This document shows positions 1 to 7,357 of a stretch of 12,785 nt of DNA, in pieces. The stretch lies in assembly GCA_025462985.1 (NCBI GenBank), contig JAOAPP010000524.1, positions 1 to 12,785 on the forward strand, read 5' to 3'. Source of the stretch: Bryobacterales bacterium. GTDB lineage: Bacteria; Acidobacteriota; Terriglobia; Bryobacterales; Bryobacteraceae. Within the stretch, counting starts at the first letter, position 1; each line of letters starts with the position of its first letter. The position numbers were made by a program, and so were the translations under genes. The notes below the pieces were generated by a model, which was not told the DNA's origin, searched no databases, and saw only the letters and a program-made list of their open reading frames with translations.

Positions 1-176
1 GCCTTGCAACCGGAATACGAATAGAAAAGCAGCGGGGCCAAGTTAGGACGAGGCAGCAGTTCCACGAGCATCAGCAATACAAAGAGCACAATCCAGCAAA
101 GGCGTGCCCTCCAGTTGAAGATCGCGATCGAAGGCATGCGCAGCGCCGGGACTGCCGAATAGGAACCCGAGTGCAT
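1..176 (-). CDS. Unknown membrane protein, N-terminal 58 codons (cut by window edge)
   Basis: The frame is open from an ATG at 174-176 to the edge of the window, giving 58 complete codons. The start is supported by a strong ribosome binding site, GGAGGAG, at 185-191 with an 8-nt spacer. The visible part has a short polar and basic N-terminus, then a hydrophobic helix at about residues 28-42, followed by a proline-containing segment (LLPRPNLAPLL) and the start of what may be a second hydrophobic stretch. It lies 24 bases downstream of the metallophosphoesterase stop on the same strand, so it is probably the next gene of the same transcript. I do not recognise the family. The arginine/proline turn after helix 1 would suit several small multi-pass membrane families, but too little is visible to assign one. 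Confidence 0.6.
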   Translation of the reverse strand, partial: MHSGSYSAVPALRMPSIAIFNWRARLCWIVLFVLLMLVELLPRPNLAPLLFYSYSGCK

Positions 177-200
177 TCGGCACGCTCCTCCACCACCATA

Positions 201-1079
201 TTACGTCGAACGCCAAGCCAGCGAGGTGACCTTCCCGTTATCCTTTGTCTCTCCTGCGAGCGCGTGAAGCTTGAACTCGCCGCCAGCTGTCGTTAGGCTG
301 GCCTCAATCCAACCGACCGGGTTTCCATCGGCAAAGTTGTAGCCTACCGCCGGCAAATTGAGAAGCTGCAGTCCGTCCTGCACGTCATTCGAATAAACGT
401 GCGTATGGCCGAACAGGAGCGCCTTCACCGCACGATGCGGCTTCAGAATTGCGAGCAGGCGGTCGGCGTCCACCAGCGCGCTGTCGCTTTCGGGGTCCGG
501 ATTGTGATGAACGAAGACAATGACGGGCTTGGGACCAAGCGCACGGAGATATTGGCCCAGCCACTCACGCTGCGAGTAACCGAGTTGCCCGGCAGAGATA
601 TTCGTCACCATCAACGAATCGAGGAAGATGAACTTGAACTCGCCAGCATCTAGCGTCGAGACGTATTTCTGTTCGACGGCCGCCGTATCTCCTGCTCGCT
701 TCGCCAACTCATTTCGAGCATTCCTGCGGTCATCGTGATTTCCGAGTGTGATCGCGAGCGGCTGCGCTTCGGCCAGCGGACCGACAAGCGAGGTGAACTG
801 CGCGTAATCCTCCCGAAGGCCCTCGCGGCGGGCCAAGTCACCGTTGATGATGCCCAAGTCAAACTTGGACGCGCCGACCTGAGCAACTACTTTTCGCAAG
901 TTCTCGTGGGGATGAAACCCTCGAAACTCATCCTGGGCATCGGCGGCGATATGCGTATCGGAGAGGATGGCGAGTCGCAGCGGCGAAGTGACGCTTTGTC
1001 CCAAACGAGCGAGTGAAAATCCGGCCGTTAATGCAGCCGTCCGCTTAAGAAACGACCTTCGGTCTACGAGTACCGGCAT
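201..1079 (-). CDS. Tat-exported calcineurin-like metallophosphoesterase
   Basis: This 292-residue protein is a predicted exported metal-dependent phosphoesterase. The N-terminus carries a twin-arginine signal (DRRSFLKR, residues 6-13) followed by a mildly hydrophobic stretch to about residue 30, so folding before export and a periplasmic site are expected. The metallophosphoesterase motifs are in order: SDTH (D41, H43), GD (80-81), GNHD (113-116), HH (191-192) and GHTH (224-227), the full di-metal ligand set. Family members include CpdA-like cyclic-nucleotide phosphodiesterases and general phosphatases; the substrate cannot be told from sequence. The start ATG lies only 3 bases after the stop of the upstream CcmD-like gene, so translation is probably coupled. 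A direct role in cytochrome c maturation is not established; it may simply be carried by the operon. Confidence 0.88.
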   Translation of the reverse strand: MPVLVDRRSFLKRTAALTAGFSLARLGQSVTSPLRLAILSDTHIAADAQDEFRGFHPHENLRKVVAQVGASKFDLGIINGDLARREGLREDYAQFTSLVGPLAEAQPLAITLGNHDDRRNARNELAKRAGDTAAVEQKYVSTLDAGEFKFIFLDSLMVTNISAGQLGYSQREWLGQYLRALGPKPVIVFVHHNPDPESDSALVDADRLLAILKPHRAVKALLFGHTHVYSNDVQDGLQLLNLPAVGYNFADGNPVGWIEASLTTAGGEFKLHALAGETKDNGKVTSLAWRST

Positions 1080-1082
1080 GCC

Positions 1083-1268
1083 TCAGCGGACTCGATCTTC
1101 CAGCCGCCCAGCCGTTCCTGTTCCGCTGGCGCCCACCAATTGCTTCACATCTTCCAGTTCTTTCTTCAAACGGGCTCCCCGGCGCGCAAGGCTGATGACG
1201 TAAAGCAGTACGATCACCCAGGCGGCCAAAAAGCCGTAAAACATGAAAAGAGAGTTGCGTGCGTCCAT
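1083..1268 (-). CDS. ccmD: CcmD-like small membrane protein
   Basis: This 61-residue protein has one N-terminal transmembrane helix (about residues 8-27) followed by a basic cluster (residues 29-36) and a charged, possibly helical tail with KELEDVKQLV. That layout, and its position directly after ccmC, match CcmD, the small protein that helps release haem-loaded CcmE from the CcmABC complex in System I. Sequence conservation of CcmD is weak, so the call rests on topology and context. The ATG at 1266-1268 is chosen because AAGGA lies just upstream, immediately after the ccmC TAA stop; an ATG further upstream would lie inside ccmC. At 61 residues it is close to the family's usual length. Confidence 0.72.
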   Translation of the reverse strand: MDARNSLFMFYGFLAAWVIVLLYVISLARRGARLKKELEDVKQLVGASGTGTAGRLEDRVR

Positions 1269-1278
1269 TTGTGATTCC

Positions 1279-1968
1279 TTATACAGCGTTCGCGAAACGG
1301 CGCAGCGAATCGACCTCGCGAGCGATGGCTTCCTGCCGGGTGCGAATGAGAACGAGTGCAATGGCGATCATGAGAATCGCCAAAAAGTTGAGGTAGAAGA
1401 TACGCTCCATGGCCGGATCCATGGTGCCGCCGCCGGTGCGGATGCTAAGAACGGGGCTGGGATGATTGTTGCGGAACCACTCGATAGATTTCCATACAAT
1501 CACGACATCGACGCAGCCGAATATGCAGAGAGCAGAGCTTAGCCGAGCGCGCTGCGTAGGCTCCTCGATGGCTCGCCGCATCATGAGATATCCGGCAAAT
1601 ATGAGGACACAAACCAGGGCAGATGTCAGGCGGTAGTCCCATGTCCACCAGATCCCCCAGATAATACGTGCCCAGATGCTGCCGGTCACAATATTGACAC
1701 AGGAAAAGACCAGCGAAACTTCAATGATGGAGGCCGACAATGAATCCCAGCGCAGAATACCGGAGCTGAGGTACAGAATACTGAACGTCAGGGCAGCAAA
1801 GTAGCCAATCATCCCTACGATGGCCGCGGGTGCATGGAAAAACAGGATGCGGTAGATCGCGCCTTGCAGAGCCTCGTCGGGAAGCACCATAAACATCTGG
1901 TAGAGGTCGTAAGACAGAAGGAGAGCCGCCGCAAGCGCCAGTCCAATCGATACTCGTTCGCGGGTCAT
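1279..1968 (-). CDS. ccmC: Haem-handling protein CcmC
   Basis: CcmC is an integral inner-membrane protein of the haem-handling family that presents haem to CcmE on the periplasmic face, together with CcmABD. This copy has 229 residues and about six hydrophobic helices. The tryptophan-rich WWD motif is clear at 104-116 (WGIWWTWDYRLTS), with tyrosine where many proteobacterial proteins have alanine. The two expected axial histidines are H45 (in FFHAP) and H169 (in NNHPSP). The start ATG lies 20 bases after ccmB, with AGGA upstream at a long spacing, and the next gene begins 10 bases beyond the stop. The length and motifs are those of an intact CcmC. The paralogous CcmF and CcsA also carry WWD motifs, but this size with two flanking histidines fits CcmC best. 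Confidence 0.93.
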   Translation of the reverse strand: MTRERVSIGLALAAALLLSYDLYQMFMVLPDEALQGAIYRILFFHAPAAIVGMIGYFAALTFSILYLSSGILRWDSLSASIIEVSLVFSCVNIVTGSIWARIIWGIWWTWDYRLTSALVCVLIFAGYLMMRRAIEEPTQRARLSSALCIFGCVDVVIVWKSIEWFRNNHPSPVLSIRTGGGTMDPAMERIFYLNFLAILMIAIALVLIRTRQEAIAREVDSLRRFANAV

Positions 1969-1988
1969 GGTGTTCGTGTTCCTATTCT

Positions 1989-2669
1989 CTAGTTGACCAA
2001 AATTGTCTCAGCAAGAGCCACCGCCAAAGCTGTAAATACAATATCGAAGGCCAGTAGGATGCGGCCCCACAAAAGCTGATCGGGCGTGATCTGCTTACTG
2101 TAGAGCACGACATCTGTTAGTTCGATGGCAGCGATCAGCAGCGGGATCAGCAGCGGGTAGATGATGACCGGAAGCATCAATTCCCGCAGGCGCAGATTCA
2201 CTGTCATCGCGCCAAATGCCGCGCCAACGATCGCGATGCCCCAGGTTGCCAGAAGGAAAACTATCGCCAGCTCGCCGGCCCGAAACGTCCAGGCGACGTT
2301 ATAGAAGATTCCGAAAACGACGAGCGACACCACTTCGAGCGCGATCAGCATTGTGAAGTTGGCAATAGCTTTGCCGAGCAACAGGCTGCCTGAAGAGAGC
2401 GGCGAGGCCAGCAGCGCGTCGAGGCATTCGTTGGGCAGTTCCCGGGCGAAGCCGCGATTGAAGATCAGCGCCCCGGCGAACGCGAAGACGAGCCAGAGCA
2501 GGCCGCCCGCAATCTGGTGCAGCATCTCGGGACTGGGGTCGAAGGCGAAGCTAAACAGCAGGAGTATGGAGATTGCAAAGGCCCCGGCAGCATTGAACGA
2601 CTCCTTTGTTCTGAGTTCGACCGCAAGGTCTTTGCGCGCTACCGCCAAGGCCTGTCCGATGGTCCTCAA
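1989..2669 (-). CDS. ccmB: Haem exporter/CcmE-release ABC permease CcmB
   Basis: CcmB is the membrane subunit that pairs with the ATPase CcmA; ATP hydrolysis by CcmAB releases holo-CcmE from CcmCD. The protein has 226 residues with six predicted helices at about 26-43, 52-72, 101-125, 133-156, 163-183 and 202-222. The cytosolic segment FNRGFARELPNECLDALLASP (from about residue 70) is typical of the family. The start is TTG at 2667-2669, overlapping the ccmA stop as TTGA, so translation of the two subunits is coupled. No ATG lies close enough to replace it without cutting the conserved N-terminus. The neighbours (ccmA before, ccmC after) and the permease topology make the call secure. Confidence 0.92.
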   Translation of the reverse strand: MRTIGQALAVARKDLAVELRTKESFNAAGAFAISILLLFSFAFDPSPEMLHQIAGGLLWLVFAFAGALIFNRGFARELPNECLDALLASPLSSGSLLLGKAIANFTMLIALEVVSLVVFGIFYNVAWTFRAGELAIVFLLATWGIAIVGAAFGAMTVNLRLRELMLPVIIYPLLIPLLIAAIELTDVVLYSKQITPDQLLWGRILLAFDIVFTALAVALAETILVN

Positions 2670-3376
2670 GCCGCGCCCAACTCGGTGTGTAGGCGATAAA
2701 GGAGAGCCGGGTCGTCGAGCATCTCGGGGGTGCGCGTGCCGGCGTAGCGCAAGCGTCCGTTTTCTACGAGAGCGACATCGGTCGCAATCGCCAGGGCTTC
2801 ACGCAGCTGATGAGTGGACAGCAGTATGGTGGCCCCCTCGCGGCTTGAATCAGCAAGCAACTCGCTTAGCATTGCGATGGCGCGATCGTCCAGAGAAGTG
2901 AAAGGCTCATCCAACAGCAGGACGCGAGGTGAATTGAGGAAGGTTCGTGCCAGGGCCAGCCGTTGACGCATTCCGCGTGAGAACTGCCGGACCGGCATGG
3001 CTGCAACGCGAGCCAGACCGACTCGTTCCAGCCAGCGGCCAGTGACAGCCTGCGGGTTCTTCAGCTCGCAGATCCGGGCGAAGAACAGCAGGTTCTCTCG
3101 CGCGGAAAGGTCCTCATATACCCCAATCCCGTGTCCGAGAAACCCGAGCCGATGACGCGCCTCGGCGCTCCGGGGAGAGTTGCCGAACACGCGTACCGCT
3201 CCGCGCTGGTAGGGTGAGAGACCCGCGAGGATACGGAGCAGGGTCGTCTTCCCCGCCCCGTTCCGGCCGAGGAGCGCGCAACACGAACCTTCCTTGATCC
3301 CCAAAGTGAGATCGCGGACTGCGGGGTAGTCACCGTAGAATTTCCAGAGTTGTTCAAGCTCAATGGCTTCGGGCAT
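2666..3376 (-). CDS. ccmA: Cytochrome c biogenesis ABC ATPase CcmA
   Basis: CcmA is the cytosolic ATP-binding subunit of the CcmAB complex, which drives release of haem-loaded CcmE. The 236-residue protein has Walker A GRNGAGKT at 37-44, the ABC signature FSRGMRQR at 132-139, Walker B VLLLDEP at 152-158 and the switch histidine H189. The segment GHGIGVYEDLS (81-91) resembles the GH..GVY.DLT region of CcmA proteins. It starts at ATG 3374-3376, 10 bases after the stop of the preceding gene, with a weak ribosome binding site, and ends in a TTGA overlap with ccmB. Other ABC ATPases share the motifs, but immediate linkage to ccmB and ccmC fixes the assignment. Confidence 0.94.
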   Translation of the reverse strand: MPEAIELEQLWKFYGDYPAVRDLTLGIKEGSCCALLGRNGAGKTTLLRILAGLSPYQRGAVRVFGNSPRSAEARHRLGFLGHGIGVYEDLSARENLLFFARICELKNPQAVTGRWLERVGLARVAAMPVRQFSRGMRQRLALARTFLNSPRVLLLDEPFTSLDDRAIAMLSELLADSSREGATILLSTHQLREALAIATDVALVENGRLRYAGTRTPEMLDDPALLYRLHTELGAA

Positions 3377-3386
3377 GGAAGACGAA

Positions 3387-4394
3387 TTATCTTCCCGACG
3401 CCGACTGAACAGGAGAACTGCGGAAGAGCACGATCATGCCGACTGCCAGAACAGAAAATGCCAGACCAACAAGCCAGCCCATGTGCGCATAGATCTGCGG
3501 CTCCCCTTCGGTGACCTGCGGCGAATCGCCCTGGTCTGCGGACGCAGCATCATTGCCGCCACTGCGCAGCGAACCGGTTCCAGCAATGTCAAAAGAATAC
3601 GCGCCGGAAGGCAGGACGTTATAGATGGTCGCCTGTGTATTGGGCTCCGTCCCGAGCATCTGCACATCTTTCCCGGAGAGCGTTACGCCCGAAGGAGCAA
3701 TCAACCGCAGCGGGCTGGAGACCATGCCCTTGATGTTGACGTTCTCTCCGCGGAAGGTGAAGGGCGATCCAGCAGGCAGAACATAGTTGATCTGGAATTC
3801 TGTCTGTCCGGGTTTGATAGGAAAGTTGATTTTGAAGACGTCGGTCTTGCCGGTCTTCTCGGCAGTTCTCGGAAGCGGCATGCCCTGCGGCCCCTGCGCG
3901 TTGATGCGGACTTGGCCGTTAGAGGCTGGGGGCAGGAAGAACTGGAACCCTCCCAACTCTTCGTTATTGAACGTCTGTTTGGAATCGTTCTGCAGGACCA
4001 CAGTCTCGTTTACCGCAATCTGGCTGAGTGATGGTTCCAGCACAAGCATCCGGTGCGCCACGTGTGCAACGGCCGGAGATTTGGTGGCTTCAAACACCGG
4101 GAGTTCCACATTCGACGTGGGGATGTTCGGAGTCATTAGCTTGTTATAGTTCACGCCCGCGTAGCTCGCCTGCAGCAGTTGCGGACCGCCGCCCGGCTCG
4201 TCATTTGCGAAAGCAAAACGCCCGCCGGCATCGCTGACGGTGGTTCCCAGCGTACGCATGCCTCCCTGCCCAGGCTTTACCAGTGTGATGCTGACTCCGG
4301 CCTGCGGCTTGCCTGTTGTCTGATTGACGACGGTGCCATCGATGGCCGCAAACGCACAGAGCGCTGTCGCGAGCAGCGCCGCCAGCAGTTTCAT
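3387..4394 (-). CDS. Secreted beta-sandwich protein with C-terminal membrane anchor, inside the ccm operon
   Basis: This 335-residue protein is not one of the canonical Ccm components. It has a signal peptide (about residues 1-17, cleavage likely near AFA/AIDG). Next comes a carboxypeptidase-regulatory-like or related Ig-type fold at about 18-100, with the characteristic IDGTVVNQTTGKPQAGVSI opening and the later VSDAGGRFAF strand. A long beta-rich domain follows (about 110-275), then a low-complexity linker (276-300) and one transmembrane helix at about 304-325 with a short basic tail. It should therefore be anchored in the inner membrane with its bulk in the periplasm. The start is ATG at 4392-4394, which overlaps the upstream stop as ATGA; an ATG 18 bases earlier would add residues before the signal peptide. 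Its location between the CcmI-like gene and ccmA suggests a role in apocytochrome or complex handling, but this is inference. Confidence 0.8.
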   Translation of the reverse strand: MKLLAALLATALCAFAAIDGTVVNQTTGKPQAGVSITLVKPGQGGMRTLGTTVSDAGGRFAFANDEPGGGPQLLQASYAGVNYNKLMTPNIPTSNVELPVFEATKSPAVAHVAHRMLVLEPSLSQIAVNETVVLQNDSKQTFNNEELGGFQFFLPPASNGQVRINAQGPQGMPLPRTAEKTGKTDVFKINFPIKPGQTEFQINYVLPAGSPFTFRGENVNIKGMVSSPLRLIAPSGVTLSGKDVQMLGTEPNTQATIYNVLPSGAYSFDIAGTGSLRSGGNDAASADQGDSPQVTEGEPQIYAHMGWLVGLAFSVLAVGMIVLFRSSPVQSASGR

Positions 4395-4795
4395 GCAATC
4401 GCCCTTCCGCACTCACCGCAGTACTTGAGGGCCTGCTTGAACGTCGCGCCGCAAGAGGGACAAGTGATGCCGGCCTGCAACTTCTTCGCGGCAGGCTTAG
4501 CGGATACCCGTGTCGGCATCAAGCTCAAACGTTTAATCGTCAATTCCATTTCGTTTAGTACGACGGCCAATTCCTTCTGAAGGGCCAGCTTTGTTTGGCG
4601 ATAATCCTCGTCAGACAGCTTGCCGAGGCGGTACTCAAACTGGAGATCGCGAAGATTGTCATAGATCGCTTGTTTGCGATCTTCCAGATGTTGGATCGGG
4701 GAGACAGGAACGGGCTCCGGAACATCCTTCTGACGTACGAACAATACAAAAAACAGAGCGGCGACCGTCAGCGCCAGAGCGAAAACAACAATCAT
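4391..4795 (-). CDS. Membrane-anchored CcmI-like protein with C-terminal zinc ribbon
   Basis: The 134-residue protein has an N-terminal transmembrane helix (residues 2-20) and a proline-rich turn. A predicted helical region at about 36-92 contains the segment RLGKLSDEDYRQTKLALQKE, like the N-terminal part of CcmI/CycH (leucine-rich helix with GKLS.EDY). A C-terminal zinc ribbon follows, with CPSC and CGEC pairs at C112, C115, C126 and C129. Standard CcmI carries TPR repeats that bind the apocytochrome C-terminus; here they are absent and replaced by the metal-binding knuckle. ATGA overlaps join it to ccmH upstream and to the next gene downstream, so expression is tightly coupled. If the N-terminus is out, as in CcmI, the zinc ribbon is cytosolic. 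The CcmI relationship is a motif-level judgement. Confidence 0.78.
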   Translation of the reverse strand: MIVVFALALTVAALFFVLFVRQKDVPEPVPVSPIQHLEDRKQAIYDNLRDLQFEYRLGKLSDEDYRQTKLALQKELAVVLNEMELTIKRLSLMPTRVSAKPAAKKLQAGITCPSCGATFKQALKYCGECGRAIA

Positions 4796-5310
4796 TTCCG
4801 GGCCTTTGCACCCTCTTTTCCACCCTCTACGGAATCGTCGAACTCGCGACCGAACTGCGGGCGAAAACGGTCGATCATGGCCTGGTCCTCGGCACTGATC
4901 ACCTCCGCGGGCTTACGGTTCCTGCGAATGAATGAAGTGTAGATCCAGAATCCGAGAAGAACGGCCACCGGTGTTCCCAGCCATGTGATGAGATGCAGGG
5001 GCTGCGGCGAGGAGAGAGCGGCAACGCCTTCTTCCCGCACAAAAGTGCTGACGATCGCATCGTCAGCGAGGCCCTGACTCTTCATCTCGAAAATGCGTCG
5101 GCGCTTGGGGTCGGAAGAGTCGCAGCGCAGCATGGGGCAATCGCCCACCGTGTTCTTGCAGCCGCCACAGCGGCAGGCGAGCCGCGAGCCGACTCGCGCC
5201 ACGTCCGTTGTCAGATAACTGGTGACATCCTGTTGCGCCAGCAGCGCCGAAATGACAAAAAAGAAAGCGGCGACGAGCTTAAGACTGTACCGTCGCGGGT
5301 GTGGTTGCAA
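4792..5310 (-). CDS. ccmH: CcmH-type apocytochrome thiol protein with extra cysteines
   Basis: CcmH is a membrane-anchored periplasmic protein whose LRCxxC cysteines act on the CxxCH motif of apocytochromes before haem ligation by CcmF. This 172-residue copy has a signal peptide or anchor (about 8-24), a cysteine-rich core, a three-helix-like segment (about 65-100), a second helix at about 106-127 and a charged tail. The core reads LACRCGGCKNTVGDCPMLRC (residues 44-63), so C48 and C51 align with the canonical pair and C46, C58 and C63 are additional. The start is TTG at 5308-5310: GGAGG lies at 5320-5324 with a 9-nt spacer, an in-frame TAG sits three codons upstream, and the first internal ATG would remove the cysteines. 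It overlaps the end of ccmF by 32 bases. Confidence 0.88.
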   Translation of the reverse strand: MQPHPRRYSLKLVAAFFFVISALLAQQDVTSYLTTDVARVGSRLACRCGGCKNTVGDCPMLRCDSSDPKRRRIFEMKSQGLADDAIVSTFVREEGVAALSSPQPLHLITWLGTPVAVLLGFWIYTSFIRRNRKPAEVISAEDQAMIDRFRPQFGREFDDSVEGGKEGAKARK

Positions 5311-7291
5311 TGCCGACTACCTCCGTGCGCGCGTACTGCAGGCGCACCTTTCCAGGAACCAAACAGATAAGAGTGCCGAACAGCAGGACCCAATAGCCCA
5401 TCCAGATCCATGAAACCAAAGGAAACAGGTAGAACTGGAAAATCGCCTTACTGTTGTCCGGCAAAACGCCAGAGTAGTTGACGTAGAGGTCTTCATTCGG
5501 ACGCCGGCGGATGCCGACGAGTGACATCTGCTGTTGGCTCGCCTTGTAGAACCGCACCTCCGCCTGCAACTGCGTCACAGGCCGGCCGCTTCGTGAGACG
5601 TCGACAGTTGCCAGGCTGCTCTGGTAATTGTCGTTGTCGTTCGAAGCGACGTTCAGGAGCTTGAGATCATATCCGCCGAAATGAGTCGTCTGGCCGATGG
5701 CGAGATTCCGCGTTTCATGCTGGTTAAAGGCACTGCCGGTGAAACCGATGAACATGAAAACAATTCCCATGTGCACCAGGTAACCGCCGTAGCGGCGAGT
5801 GTTGCGCCAAGTCAGCTCAAAGGCTGACCGTGGCAGCGAGAGATGCTCCTTTGCCTGGATCGCACGGGAACCCTTCCAGAATTCACCCAGGATGGTGGCT
5901 GCGACAAAGGCGCAGAGCCCGAAAGCAATCATGGCGGCGATGTCGCGAATCCCCACGGCCGCCAGCGCTCCGATAGTCACGATACCCACGACTGTGGGGA
6001 ACATAAACGCGCGCTTCATACTGTTCACGGAACTCTTGCGCCAGGCGATGAGTGGACCGACACCGGTCAGAAACAGCAGGAACAGCGCGATCGGTACGTT
6101 GACTTTCGTGTAGTAGGGAGCGTCGATGGTTTCTTTCTCGCCGGTAACCGCTTCCATGATGACCGGGAACAGCGTGCCCCAGAGGACAGCGAAACAGCTC
6201 GCCAGCAGGATGAGGTTATTGAACAGGAAGCTCGATTCGCGTGAGACGACGCTTTCAAGCTTCACGTCGCTCTTGAGATAGCGCAGATTTGCGACGATCG
6301 CGATCGCGGTGAGAACAGTGCCACCGATAAGAAATGACGTGAAATACGGCTTGACAGGAGATTGGGCGAAGGCATGCACCGAAGCGACCAGCCCGGTGCG
6401 AGTCAGCGTGGTGCCGAGAATACTCAGCAGAAACGTAGCCGAGACCAGCACCATGTTCCAGACCTTCATCATTCCCTTCTTCTCCTGCATCATTACGGAG
6501 TGAAGAAAGGCGGTGGCAGTGATCCACGGCATCAGGGAAGCGTTCTCCACCGGATCCCAGCCCCAGTAGCCGCCCCAGCCGAGCACTGTGTAAGCCCAAC
6601 CCATGCCGAGCAGAATGCCCGTGCTCTGGAAAAGCCACGTCACGATAGCCCAACGACGGGTGGTGTGAATCCAGGCCTCACCAGGCTGCCTGGTTACCAA
6701 CGAGGCCATTGCGAACGCGAACGGAACGGTAAAGCCGACGTAACCGAGATACAAAAAGGGAGGGTGGATGGCCATCGTCCACCACTGCAGCAGCGGACTG
6801 AGTCCGTTCCCGTCGCCCACATCGATGACGCCGCGTCCGGCCATCAGGACCCGGAAGGGACTGGCAACGAAGGTGATCATGCCAGCGAAAAAGGCCAGCG
6901 TGGTCATCATGATGGCCACGACAAGCGGCATCATGTCCCGGAACTTGCGCCGATTTGTAAATGTGACGACAGCTGTATATGTGGACAGCAGCCAACTCCA
7001 GAACAGGAGAGAACCTTCCTGTCCGCCCCACCACGCCGTGAACTTGAAGATGCCCGGCATGGCCTTGTTGCTGTGTGCTGCCACGTAAGCCAGGCGATAA
7101 TCGCCGCTGGTGAGCGCGGAAACCAGGAGCCCGGAAGCCACTGTGAGCAGGAGCCAGGTGGCGTAAACCGCCCGTTCGGCGCTGACAACCAGGAATGGAC
7201 GCCTTCCGTATTTGCCGGCGAGTGATGCGCCAACCGAAAACACGGCCATGCAAAAGGCAAGCAGGACCGATAAAGCTCCAAGATTTTCCAT
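5279..7291 (-). CDS. ccmF: Haem lyase subunit CcmF
   Basis: CcmF is the large integral membrane component of the System I cytochrome c synthetase. It takes haem from holo-CcmE and, with CcmH, ligates it to apocytochrome c. The 670-residue protein is of normal family length and almost entirely hydrophobic helices, with a periplasmic segment at about 530-615 and a final helix near 620-645. The WWD-domain motif GWGGYWGWDPVENASLMPW lies at 238-256. Histidines that align by context with the conserved CcmF set are H176 (HPPFLY), H264 (LHSVMM), H306 (SVHAFA) and H507 (LVHMG). The start is the ATG at 7289-7291; the upstream 66-base gap holds only a weak purine-rich site. It is followed by ccmH with a 32-base overlap. 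Confidence 0.96.
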   Translation of the reverse strand: MENLGALSVLLAFCMAVFSVGASLAGKYGRRPFLVVSAERAVYATWLLLTVASGLLVSALTSGDYRLAYVAAHSNKAMPGIFKFTAWWGGQEGSLLFWSWLLSTYTAVVTFTNRRKFRDMMPLVVAIMMTTLAFFAGMITFVASPFRVLMAGRGVIDVGDGNGLSPLLQWWTMAIHPPFLYLGYVGFTVPFAFAMASLVTRQPGEAWIHTTRRWAIVTWLFQSTGILLGMGWAYTVLGWGGYWGWDPVENASLMPWITATAFLHSVMMQEKKGMMKVWNMVLVSATFLLSILGTTLTRTGLVASVHAFAQSPVKPYFTSFLIGGTVLTAIAIVANLRYLKSDVKLESVVSRESSFLFNNLILLASCFAVLWGTLFPVIMEAVTGEKETIDAPYYTKVNVPIALFLLFLTGVGPLIAWRKSSVNSMKRAFMFPTVVGIVTIGALAAVGIRDIAAMIAFGLCAFVAATILGEFWKGSRAIQAKEHLSLPRSAFELTWRNTRRYGGYLVHMGIVFMFIGFTGSAFNQHETRNLAIGQTTHFGGYDLKLLNVASNDNDNYQSSLATVDVSRSGRPVTQLQAEVRFYKASQQQMSLVGIRRRPNEDLYVNYSGVLPDNSKAIFQFYLFPLVSWIWMGYWVLLFGTLICLVPGKVRLQYARTEVVGIATTPATVQS

Positions 7292-7357
7292 AATGCGGCT
7301 GCTCTTCTACTCTATACGCGCGCCTGAACGAATCGAGGAACGCGTTACCGTTATAAC

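Noticed and set aside
1083..1361. Longer version of the CcmD-like protein starting at 1361
   Set aside because: The extra 31 residues overlap the ccmC C-terminus in another frame and lack hydrophobic or conserved character; the ATG at 1268 has a good ribosome binding site.
3363..4031. Plus-strand open frame (222 codons) opposite the beta-sandwich gene
   Set aside because: It is an antisense shadow of a gene with clear signal peptide, domain and operon coupling; the product is Arg-rich and unrecognisable.
6362..7225. Long plus-strand open frame (287 codons) opposite ccmF
   Set aside because: It lies wholly antisense to ccmF, its product is a low-complexity mix rich in His, Arg, Gln and Gly with no domain, and it has no ribosome binding site.
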